Positions 57,448-64,000 of a DNA stretch of 64,000 nucleotides are shown here, piece by piece. The position numbers and the translations under genes were made by a program. Below the pieces are notes generated by a model that ran no database searches, was not told the origin of the DNA, and saw nothing but the letters and a program-made list of their open reading frames with translations. Every line of letters begins with the position of its first letter. The stretch's first letter is position 1. This DNA comes from an uncultured Spirochaetales bacterium (GTDB taxonomy: Bacteria; Spirochaetota; Spirochaetia; Sphaerochaetales; Sphaerochaetaceae): the NCBI GenBank assembly GCA_949289305.1, contig CASENB010000018.1, positions 53,885 through 117,884 of the forward strand. Direction: 5' to 3'.

Positions 57448-58892
57448 TTGATCTGAACAACCAGTTTACTATCATGAAGAGGAGGATCGACAGTGAAGTC
57501 GTTCGCCGCTATTTCGATGATACCCTTGTTCAGACCGCCGATAGGCTTCCGATTGAAATAATACCAAAAGACAGGATTCCTTCGCGCTGTTGCATATACA
57601 AGGAGAGGGCTTTAGTCCGCTATCGCGTCTTAACCCTTCTTGGGGTTGATCTGGATAATGAGGATGACGAGTTCAAATCACTCGGTGAGTATGTTAAGGA
57701 AGTTCTGGCGAAAGACGAAAAGGGCTTGCCTCTTCTTACTACTATCAAAAGCGGCTGTTACGGATGTCCTAAAGACCAATATAGGATTAGTGATGCTTGC
57801 CGCGGATGTTTTGCTCGTCCTTGTATGGCAAACTGTCCTAAAGATGCGATCGTATTTATAAACGGACAGGCGCATATTCAGGATGACAGATGCATCAGAT
57901 GCGGAAAGTGTATGGAAGTATGTCCTTTCCATGCTGTTGTTCATATTCCTGTTCCTTGTGAAGAGGCATGTCCAGTAAATGCGATTCATAAGAATGAGCA
58001 GGGCTTTGTCGAAGTAGAACATGAGAAGTGTATCGGATGCGGAAAGTGCGTACGCTCATGCCCGTTCGGAGCAATAGTTGAGAGAAGCGAACTTATGCAC
58101 GTTCTTAAGATGCTTAAGGCTAAAGAGAAGGTTGTTGCAATGATCGCTCCTGCTATTGACGGACAGTTCCCAGGCACTCTTGGTCAGATTAAGACGGCAA
58201 TTAAGAAAGCCGGATTCAGCGATGTGTTTGAAGTTGCTAAAGGCGCTGAGGTTACTAGCGTAAGAGAAGGTGAGGAGCTCGTTGAGAAGATCAAAGAGAA
58301 GAAGGGCTATATGACAACATCATGTTGCTCAAGCTATATGGAACTTATTCCTAAGCATCTTAAGTTCTTAAGTGAGAGGTACAGCGATGCATATTCTCCT
58401 ATGGCATATGCCGCAGAGATTTGTAAAAAAGCTGATCCCGAATGTAAGACAGTATTCATTGGTCCATGTCTTTCAAAGAGAGTTGAAGCTGCGAAGTATC
58501 CTGATATTATTGATGGTGTTATCACATTCGCAGAACTTGCAGCTGTTTTCATGGCGCTTAATATCGACGTAAGAGAGATGGAAGAGGACGCTCTTGGCGA
58601 TGATGCTTCATTTGCCGACTGCAGAGAGTATGCGGTCACTGGCGGTGTTGCTTCTTGTGTTCTTTCCAGATTAGAGGATCCATCTTCTGTAAAGATTATG
58701 CATATCGATGGAATAGATAAGAAGACCGTGCGCTTAATGAATACATGGCAGAAGAAAGCTCCAGATGTAGATCTGATTGAAGTCATGGTATGCCAAGGCG
58801 GATGTATTGCAGGACCTGGTACGATAGTTAAGCCTCAGGTTGCCCTTAAGCTTAGACAGGCTAATAAGGCTAAACTTGAAAAAAAGGCATGA
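57444..58892 (+). CDS. [FeFe] hydrogenase, group B-like catalytic subunit (HfsD-like)
   Basis: 482 residues. An N-terminal region with CYGCPKDQYRISDACRGC and three ferredoxin-type motifs (CMANCPKDA, CIRCGKCMEVCPF, CIGCGKCVRSCPF) leads into an H-cluster domain with L1 TTSCCSSYMELIP, L2 IGPCLSKRVE and L3 VMVCQGGCIAGPG. The two adjacent cysteines of L1 are kept, so it should be catalytic; S-S-Y after them and K-R in L2 are typical of group B enzymes. It should produce H2 from reduced ferredoxin (or consume it). The maturation genes hydEFG are not in the window. Confidence 0.88.
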   Translation: MIDLNNQFTIMKRRIDSEVVRRYFDDTLVQTADRLPIEIIPKDRIPSRCCIYKERALVRYRVLTLLGVDLDNEDDEFKSLGEYVKEVLAKDEKGLPLLTTIKSGCYGCPKDQYRISDACRGCFARPCMANCPKDAIVFINGQAHIQDDRCIRCGKCMEVCPFHAVVHIPVPCEEACPVNAIHKNEQGFVEVEHEKCIGCGKCVRSCPFGAIVERSELMHVLKMLKAKEKVVAMIAPAIDGQFPGTLGQIKTAIKKAGFSDVFEVAKGAEVTSVREGEELVEKIKEKKGYMTTSCCSSYMELIPKHLKFLSERYSDAYSPMAYAAEICKKADPECKTVFIGPCLSKRVEAAKYPDIIDGVITFAELAAVFMALNIDVREMEEDALGDDASFADCREYAVTGGVASCVLSRLEDPSSVKIMHIDGIDKKTVRLMNTWQKKAPDVDLIEVMVCQGGCIAGPGTIVKPQVALKLRQANKAKLEKKA

Positions 58893-59374
58893 TAAAATTT
58901 AAAGATGAAGCTGTCTCTTTTGTAGAGGCGGCTTCTGCTTATTTTCTAGAAGGAAGTCATTATAACAAGATTGCAATGCTTTCCAATCTTAGCGCGTTCA
59001 TATTCTCTTATCTTGACGATCTCAATTGGGCAGGGTTCTATCTATTTGATGGAAAGAATTTGATCTTAGGTCCTTTTCAGGGAGATGTTGCCTGTACGAT
59101 GATAAGCCTTAACCGTGGCGTCTGTGGTAAAGCCGCAAGGGAAAAGATAAGCGTAATTGTTGACGACGTGAAAACGTTTTCTGGTCATATTGCATGTTCA
59201 GATAAAAGCAGAAGCGAACTGGTAGTTCCTATTTTAGATTCAGAGAACAACCTTTTGGGAGTAATCGATCTGGATAGTCCTTCTCTTAACAGATTCACTG
59301 ATCGTGAAAGAATTCTTTTAGAGACGTTGGCATTTGAGATTGCAAAGAGGATGAAAAATGAAAAAGCTGATTGA
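58889..59374 (+). CDS. msrC: Free methionine-(R)-sulfoxide reductase (GAF domain)
   Basis: 161 residues, a single GAF domain. GVCGKAAREKISVIVDDV, FSGHIACSDKSRSELVVPI and GVIDLDSP are the fRMsr signature, with the catalytic cysteines in VCG and IAC. It repairs oxidised free methionine. Its ATG overlaps the hydrogenase stop (ATGA), so oxidative repair is coupled to an oxygen-sensitive enzyme. Confidence 0.9.
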   Translation: MIKFKDEAVSFVEAASAYFLEGSHYNKIAMLSNLSAFIFSYLDDLNWAGFYLFDGKNLILGPFQGDVACTMISLNRGVCGKAAREKISVIVDDVKTFSGHIACSDKSRSELVVPILDSENNLLGVIDLDSPSLNRFTDRERILLETLAFEIAKRMKNEKAD

Positions 59375-60095
59375 AATCTGCGCAGAATCTGTAGAGTCCG
59401 TATTGATTGCAGAGAAGGGTGGAGCTGATAGAATCGAACTATGCTCCGATCTCTTTGAAGGCGGACTGACGCCTACAATTGGTACCTTTCTGATTTCAAA
59501 AGAGAAGTCTCATATTCCTTTATCTGTCATGATAAGACCTCGTGGAGGCGATTTCTGCTATAGCGATATCGAATTTGAAGTAATGAAAAAAGAGGCTGAG
59601 ATCTTTAAAAATCTTGGTGCATCCTCTCTTGTTTTTGGAATTTTGACTCCTGATGGAGACGTGGATAAAGATAGGGTTAAGTCTCTTATAGATATCGCAA
59701 GACCTCTTCCTGTTACTTTTCATCGTGCTTTTGATATGACGCGAGATCCTTTCAAGGCCTTAGATGATTTAATAGAATTAAAAGTTGACAGGGTTTTAAC
59801 AAGCGGACAGGAGATATCTGTTTTAGAAGGATTGCCGACGCTGAAGAATTTAATAGAAAAAGCTGAAAATAAGATTATTGTTATGCCTGGATGCGGAATT
59901 AACGAGAGGAATTTCATCCGCATAAATGATGCGTTGGATGCAAAAGAATACCATATGAGTCTTTCATCAGGAGTTAAGACTAAAATGGAATATTTCCCTT
60001 CCCATATTCATATGGGTGGAAGTTTAAGGCAAAGTGAATTCAGCCTTTCGCGCGTCAGCCTTGATCGTCTTAATGCAATTAGAAGCCTTTGCTGA
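59358..60095 (+). CDS. cutC: CutC family protein
   Basis: 245 residues, TIM-barrel fold. LIEICAESVESVLIAEKGGADRIELCSDLFEGGLTPT and SVMIRPRGGDFCY are unmistakable CutC segments; FHRAFDMT and LTSGQE follow. It was named for copper homeostasis in E. coli, but a direct copper role is disputed. Overlaps the previous gene by 17 bases. Confidence 0.92.
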   Translation: MKKLIEICAESVESVLIAEKGGADRIELCSDLFEGGLTPTIGTFLISKEKSHIPLSVMIRPRGGDFCYSDIEFEVMKKEAEIFKNLGASSLVFGILTPDGDVDKDRVKSLIDIARPLPVTFHRAFDMTRDPFKALDDLIELKVDRVLTSGQEISVLEGLPTLKNLIEKAENKIIVMPGCGINERNFIRINDALDAKEYHMSLSSGVKTKMEYFPSHIHMGGSLRQSEFSLSRVSLDRLNAIRSLC

Positions 60096-60099
60096 CATA

Positions 60100-60128
60100 T
60101 TGCCAAAACTCTCTTATAGAGCTAACAT
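60100..60128 (+). promoter_or_regulatory. Promoter of the thrS T-box transcript
   Basis: TTGCCA (60100-60105), a 17-base spacer and TAACAT (60123-60128). Confidence 0.5.
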
Positions 60129-60129
60129 A

Positions 60130-60388
60130 ATGCCAACGGCTATGACGAAGACGAGTAGCTTTTGATTCTCTCCTGAGAGAGCGTCCTTGGAAGGAAGACG
60201 CTTAGAGATAGACTGTGAAAACCACTTCCGAGCTGCAGGGTGGAAAGATTCCGAGTATATCCTGCCGTAAGCTTGCGTTAAGAGAAAATTGAGCGTCCCT
60301 ATATAGGGGAAGCAAGGTGGAACCGCGGAGCCTTTGACGCTTCGTCCTTGCATTTGCATGGATGAGACGTGAAAGGCTTATTTTTTTT
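60130..60388 (+). promoter_or_regulatory. T-box riboswitch leader of thrS
   Basis: The 305 bases before thrS form a T-box leader. The conserved T-box bulge is AGCAAGGTGGAACCGCG (60311-60327; consensus AGGGTGGNACCGCG). Stem I spans about 60130-60230, with GTGAAA-ACC-A at its 3' side, where ACC (60221-60223) is a Thr specifier codon. The terminator pairs AGCCTTT-G-ACG (60329-60339) with CGT-G-AAAGGCT (60368-60378) followed by A and eight T. Uncharged tRNA-Thr should stabilise the antiterminator and turn on thrS. T-boxes are mainly known from Firmicutes, so its presence in a spirochaete-like genome is notable. Confidence 0.88.
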
Positions 60389-60400
60389 AGGAGGAATAAG

Positions 60401-62137
60401 ATGGAAAAGAATGAAAAGCTTGCCATGATAAGACACTCTATGGCGCATGTCATGGCAGAGGCCGTTCTTGAGATGTTCCCAACAGCTCAGATCGCAATTG
60501 GTCCGTCAATTGAAAATGGATTTTATTACGACTTCGATCTCCCGCGTTCTTTAACTGAACAGGATTTGGAAGAAATTACGGAGAGAATGAAGAATATTAT
60601 TAAAAGCGACAGGACGTTCAAACGCTCTGTAGTATCAAGAGAAGAGGCTAAAGAGATCTTTAAAGATCAGAAGTACAAGCTAGAACTCATTGATTCCATC
60701 CCTGAAGGAGAGGAAGTCTCTCTTTATAATCAGGGTGCTTTTACAGATCTTTGTAGAGGACCTCACGTCGCATCAACAAAAGATCTTAATGCAGATGCGT
60801 TCAAACTCTTATCAGTTGCCGGTGCATACTGGAGAGGCGACGAGAAGAGACCTATGCTCCAGAGAATTTATGCAACTGCATGGGAGACTCCTAAAGAGTT
60901 AAGGCTCTATCTTGATCATCTTGCAGATATTGAGAAGAGGGATCACAGAAAGCTTGGAAAAGAGCTGGATCTTTTCTCACTTCATGAAGAAGCAGGTCCC
61001 GGCCTTGTATACTGGCATCCAAGGGGAGCTCGCATCCGTCAGATTATCGAAGACTTCTGGAGAAAAGAACATTACGAGAATGGTTATGAGATGGTCTATA
61101 CACCTCATGTCGGAAAGTCTTGGCTTTGGGAGACTAGCGGTCACTTAGGTTTCTATAAGGATTCGATGTATCCGCCGATGGAAATGGACAACATGGATTA
61201 TTATACAAAGCCAATGAACTGCCCATTCCATATCATGATCTATAAGAACAGCAAGAAGAGCTATAGGGATCTTCCTTGCCGTTGGGCTGAGCTTGGTACC
61301 GTTTATCGTTATGAGAAGGCTGGTGCTCTTCATGGACTTATGAGAGTAAGAGGATTTACTCAGGACGATGCTCACCTCTTTGTAACTCCGGATCAGATGG
61401 AAGATGAGATTATCGAGGTTCTAAGATTCTCTCTCCATATGCTTCATAGTTTCGGCTTTAATGAGATTCATGCTTACATTTCAACAAAACCGGAAAAGTC
61501 TGTTGGAGATGTTGAGAAATGGGATGCCGCTACAGAAGCTTTGAAAAAGGCTGTAGAGAAGGAAGGCTTAAAGTATGATATCGATGAGGGTGGCGGTGCG
61601 TTCTACGGACCAAAGATCGACTTAAAGATTAAGGATGCTATCGGACGCGAATGGCAGCTCTCCACTGTACAGTTTGATTTCAATCTTCCTGAAAGATTCG
61701 GTCTTACATTCGTCGATAAGGATGGCGTTGAAAAACAACCTTATATGATTCACAGAGCCCTCCTTGGATCTATCGAACGTTTCTTTGGAGTTCTTCTAGA
61801 GCATTATGCAGGAGCATTCCCGCCATGGCTTTCACCTGAGCAGATTGCAATAATCCCTGTAGCGGAAGTTGCAAACGACTATGCAAAGGAGCTTGAAAAG
61901 AGGCTTAAGAAAGACGGACTTAGAGTTGTTAGCGATCTGTCAAATGAAAGAATGAATGCTAAGATCAGAAAGGCTCAGCAGATGAAGATCCCTTATATGC
62001 TCATCATCGGAGAGAAAGAGATGAACAATAATACAGTCTCTGTCCGCTACAGAAATGGAAAGCAGGAATTTGGACTCTCTTATGATGATTTTGTTGCATC
62101 AGTGAAAGCGAAAGTAGAAAGTAAGGAACAACTATAA
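60401..62137 (+). CDS. thrS: Threonyl-tRNA synthetase (no TGS domain)
   Basis: 578 residues from ATG 60401, which has AGGAGG eight bases upstream; an in-frame ATG at 60362 lies inside the T-box terminator. It opens with IRHSMAHVMAEAVLEMFP, i.e. directly with the N2 editing domain (HSMAH, later DLCRGPHV with the zinc/editing Cys and His). The ~60-residue TGS domain found in most ThrRS is missing. The class II core is complete: motif 2 RYEKAGALHGLMRVRGFTQDDAH, zinc site in MNCPFHIMIY, motif 3 HRALLGSIERF, then the anticodon-binding domain. Confidence 0.95.
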   Translation: MEKNEKLAMIRHSMAHVMAEAVLEMFPTAQIAIGPSIENGFYYDFDLPRSLTEQDLEEITERMKNIIKSDRTFKRSVVSREEAKEIFKDQKYKLELIDSIPEGEEVSLYNQGAFTDLCRGPHVASTKDLNADAFKLLSVAGAYWRGDEKRPMLQRIYATAWETPKELRLYLDHLADIEKRDHRKLGKELDLFSLHEEAGPGLVYWHPRGARIRQIIEDFWRKEHYENGYEMVYTPHVGKSWLWETSGHLGFYKDSMYPPMEMDNMDYYTKPMNCPFHIMIYKNSKKSYRDLPCRWAELGTVYRYEKAGALHGLMRVRGFTQDDAHLFVTPDQMEDEIIEVLRFSLHMLHSFGFNEIHAYISTKPEKSVGDVEKWDAATEALKKAVEKEGLKYDIDEGGGAFYGPKIDLKIKDAIGREWQLSTVQFDFNLPERFGLTFVDKDGVEKQPYMIHRALLGSIERFFGVLLEHYAGAFPPWLSPEQIAIIPVAEVANDYAKELEKRLKKDGLRVVSDLSNERMNAKIRKAQQMKIPYMLIIGEKEMNNNTVSVRYRNGKQEFGLSYDDFVASVKAKVESKEQL

Positions 62138-62161
62138 GGGTCGAACTAGAAATATTTTCAT

Positions 62162-62191
62162 CTAGGCCTTATATTATTTAGTAAGGCCTAG
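62162..62191. repeat. Perfect inverted repeat before pgsA
   Basis: CTAGGCCTTA (62162-62171) and TAAGGCCTAG (62182-62191), 10 bp each with a 10-base loop. No T-run follows on the plus strand. It may be a weak terminator after thrS, an RNA processing hairpin or an operator. Confidence 0.5.
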
Positions 62192-62206
62192 CTTGTAGGA
62201 GGGAAG

Positions 62207-62803
62207 ATGAACGTTCCAAACAAACTCACGGTGCTTAGACTTATTCTAGTTCCTGTTTTCTTTGTATCATATATGCTGCCAAACTGGTTTGGTCCGGCTT
62301 TAAATGTTTTTAGTACTGTTTTGATGTTGTTGTGTTACGCAACTGCTGAGATAACGGATTTGGTGGATGGAAAAATCGCCAGAAAATACAATTTAGTGAC
62401 AGATCTTGGGAAAGTCATGGATCCGTTTGCAGACACTTTGTCCCATCTGACGTTCTTCGTATGTTTCATGGACAAGGGGATTATGCCATCATGGTGTTTC
62501 ATTATCATAATGTGGAGGGAGTTTGCAATCCTATTTTTAAGGATGTTGATGATGAAGGTCGGAAAGGCTATGCCTGCAAATATCTTTGGAAAGAGCAAAA
62601 CCTGTCTCTATGCGGCAACAAGCATCCTTTCCATTGCATATATAGTTGCAGAAACTTTCTTTGATATTTCTGCAGTTGGCGCTACTTTCTTAACTGTTTT
62701 GTATGTTGCGTTCGCTTTATCTGCTATCGCATCCCTTCTTAGTTTCGTAACATATCTTAATACGATTTTTAAGAGTAAGGCGCTTTCAGGTCTGACGCGA
62801 TAA
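62207..62803 (+). CDS. pgsA: CDP-diacylglycerol-glycerol-3-phosphate 3-phosphatidyltransferase
   Basis: 198-residue membrane enzyme of phosphatidylglycerol synthesis. NVPNKLTVLRLILVPVF is the family start; the CDP-alcohol motif D-G-x2-A-R-x8-G-x3-D-x3-D is read in LVDGKIARKYNLVTDLGKVMDPFAD. TAGGAGGG precedes the ATG. The related PgsA/phosphatidylinositol-type synthases cannot be fully excluded. The stop overlaps the next start by one base. Confidence 0.88.
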   Translation: MNVPNKLTVLRLILVPVFFVSYMLPNWFGPALNVFSTVLMLLCYATAEITDLVDGKIARKYNLVTDLGKVMDPFADTLSHLTFFVCFMDKGIMPSWCFIIIMWREFAILFLRMLMMKVGKAMPANIFGKSKTCLYAATSILSIAYIVAETFFDISAVGATFLTVLYVAFALSAIASLLSFVTYLNTIFKSKALSGLTR

Positions 62804-63591
62804 TGAGTAGATTATTTACATCTTTTACAGAAGAAGAGAGAAAAAGTATTAGAGCCATCGTTAGTGACGTGGATGACACGATCACGACCGATGGCCTTAT
62901 TTATCCCGATGCGCTTCAGGCCCTTTTCGATATTAAAAAGGCTGGATTAAAAACAATTTTAGTCACTGGAGGATCTGCAGGGTGGGCTGATGGATATATA
63001 AGACTTTGGCCTGTTGACGCCGTTATTGCAGAAAGCGGCGCACTTTTACTATATAAAAAGAACGGTAGGATAGTATACGAAGTCAATCCGGATATTAAAA
63101 GCGATCCACTTTTTACAAAAAGAAGGGATACACTCTTAAGGGAGACGAAGGATTACGTCTTCTCTTCCGATCAGTATGCAAGACTTTATGATGTTGCATA
63201 TGAGAAATCTGTATTAACAAAAGATAAAGAGAAGAAACTCTATGAAATTATAGAGAGTCTCGGAGGCTTTAAGCTTGTCAGCTCTATACATGTAAATGTC
63301 CTCTTTGCTCCTATAAGTAAGAAAAAAGGGATAGATGCGTTCTTTCCTATATTAAAAGAAGTATTAAATTTCAACTACTCTTTAAAAGAGTTTTATTCAT
63401 CTTCATTGGCACTAGGGGACAGTGCAAATGACGAGGCGATGTTTAAAACTTTCAAAATATCTGTTGGAAACAAGCGAGTTAGCGATAATAAAGACTCTTT
63501 TTTATACTTTCCAACATATATTACGGATCAATATGGATCGGCCTCATTTGCTCATGTAATATCTAATTTATTAGACAATAAAGAAATATAA
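62803..63591 (+). CDS. HAD-superfamily phosphatase (type IIB, Cof-like)
   Basis: 262 residues. Motif I IVSDVDDTITTDG, motif II LVTGGSAGW, a C2-type cap in the middle, the lysine in PISKKKGIDAF and motif IV ALGDSANDEAMF. This is the Cof/phosphoglycolate-phosphatase arrangement. The substrate is unknown; coupling to pgsA (ATG overlapping its stop) raises the possibility of a phosphatidylglycerophosphate phosphatase, but no known PGP phosphatase of this exact type is evident. Confidence 0.85.
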   Translation: MSRLFTSFTEEERKSIRAIVSDVDDTITTDGLIYPDALQALFDIKKAGLKTILVTGGSAGWADGYIRLWPVDAVIAESGALLLYKKNGRIVYEVNPDIKSDPLFTKRRDTLLRETKDYVFSSDQYARLYDVAYEKSVLTKDKEKKLYEIIESLGGFKLVSSIHVNVLFAPISKKKGIDAFFPILKEVLNFNYSLKEFYSSSLALGDSANDEAMFKTFKISVGNKRVSDNKDSFLYFPTYITDQYGSASFAHVISNLLDNKEI

Positions 63592-63630
63592 AATTTTTGC
63601 AATTTCTGATAAAAATTTTTTAAAAATTTG

Positions 63631-63660
63631 TTGACAAATGACCCAAGTTTGTAGTAGCTT
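63631..63660 (+). promoter_or_regulatory. rRNA operon promoter
   Basis: TTGACA (63631-63636), an 18-base spacer and TAGCTT (63655-63660). The ~230-base leader that follows holds no gene. It contains the hairpin AGAAGC/GCTTCT (63747-63763) and a UUCG-capped hairpin GGTTAAGC/GCTTGACC (63863-63882), probably used in 16S precursor processing. Confidence 0.65.
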
Positions 63661-63889
63661 AATTGGGCACGCAAATGATGCAGTGCGAAAAAGATTTTTA
63701 ACAGATATATCAGAGAAGGGAAGAGAGAAGGAAAGCTAAAGATAACTTTAGCATCAGAAGCGTGGTGCTTCTGTCAATTCAGAAGAAGAACAACAAATGG
63801 CGATTAAATAAGTCAGATGTTCAGAAGCGAGATGGCAGGATAAACTTAAGTTAGAAATAGACGGTTAAGCTTCGGCTTGACCGATAACC

Positions 63890-64000
63890 ATGACGGAGAG
63901 TTTGATCCTGGCTCAGAACGAACGCTGGCGGCGCGTTTTAAGCATGCAAGTCGAGCGAATGGCCTGCTTCGGCAGGACGGAAGCGGCGGACGGGTGAGTA
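63890..64000 (+). rRNA. rrs: 16S ribosomal RNA (5' end, partial)
   Basis: AGAGTTTGATCCTGGCTCAG (63897-63916) corresponds to E. coli positions 8-27, so the mature 5' end is near 63890. The next bases, GAACGAACGCTGGCGGCGCG then TTTTAAGCATGCAAGTCGAG, are of the spirochaete type, and GGCGGACGGGTGAGTA matches the universal helix 5 region. The gene continues past the window. Confidence 0.97.

Noticed and set aside
1..64000. tRNA genes, tmRNA, 6S RNA, SRP RNA, RNase P RNA, prophage, IS elements
   Set aside because: I looked in the intergenic regions and saw no cloverleaf or family-specific signature and no transposase or phage gene.

Overview
The window is a gene-dense stretch of a chromosome from what is most likely a spirochaete of the Sphaerochaeta type. 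The main evidence is the first ~110 bases of a 16S rRNA gene at the right edge, whose opening (GAACGAACGCTGGCGGCGCG, then TTTTAAGCATGCAAGTCGAG) is of the spirochaete kind. The gene content fits an anaerobic fermenter: [FeFe] hydrogenases, Rex, peptide and amino-acid uptake, no respiratory genes. The assignment is an inference from a short 16S piece and gene content. The DNA leans to A+T. I see no phage, insertion sequence, CRISPR array or tRNA gene.

Layout, left to right. 1-2.9 kb: a flavodoxin-like gene, a lone ABC ATPase and a GntR regulator face a lipoyl-less E2-like acyltransferase. 2.9-7.3 kb: the arginine operon argC-argJ-argB-argD; argR lies far away at 42.5 kb, and both promoters carry similar ARG-box-like palindromes. 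7.4-8.9 kb: a polar amino-acid permease and its binding lipoprotein, without an ATPase. 9-20 kb: esterase, a predicted small RNA, lipoprotein, ROK regulator, htpG, mscS, rlmE, an intergenic region with two tandem sigma-54-type small RNA genes, rhomboid protease, pullulanase, adenosine deaminase, ankyrin protein. 20-26 kb: acetyltransferase, Hpt protein, sodium symporter, a DUF1846 protein coupled to gdhA. 26-32.5 kb: a HAD phosphatase, a complete five-gene oligopeptide ABC transporter and a phosphoesterase. 32.6-42.7 kb: guanine deaminase under a purine riboswitch, a chemotaxis CheB-CheR-PAS fusion broken by a one-base frameshift, a 1339-residue GGDEF/PAS/GAF/EAL protein, pgi, argR. 42.9-48.1 kb: lemA and a DUF2207 protein, a polyprenol-kinase/DUF92 pair resembling plant VTE5/VTE6, a metalloprotease-like lipoprotein. 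48.2-53.8 kb: a decayed gene fragment, a DUF4143 ATPase with direct repeats in its promoter, groL, yajC, ispH, rex. 53.9-60.1 kb: a hydrogenase cluster (thioredoxin-like 2Fe-2S protein, sensory [FeFe] hydrogenase with PAS, SpoIIE-type phosphatase, a second 2Fe-2S protein, a group B-like catalytic hydrogenase), then fRMsr and cutC. 60.1-64 kb: T-box leader and thrS, pgsA, a HAD phosphatase, the rRNA promoter and leader, and the start of 16S rRNA.

The most interesting signal is RNA-based. On the minus strand between rlmE and the rhomboid gene are two copies of a unit made of a perfect -24/-12 sigma-54 promoter, a shared CCUCC (anti-Shine-Dalgarno) core and an intrinsic terminator: two predicted sigma-54-dependent sRNAs of about 107 and 78 nt. 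A third predicted RNA near 10.3 kb, with its own sigma-70-type promoter and terminator, displays between two hairpins a 12-nt linker (ACAAGGAGGUUG) complementary to the core of both, so it could act as a decoy. Other points are the hydrogen-sensing hydrogenase/phosphatase cluster next to rex, a variant purine riboswitch on guaD, and several genes whose -10 box sits exactly six bases before the start codon with no ribosome binding site, as expected for leaderless mRNAs.
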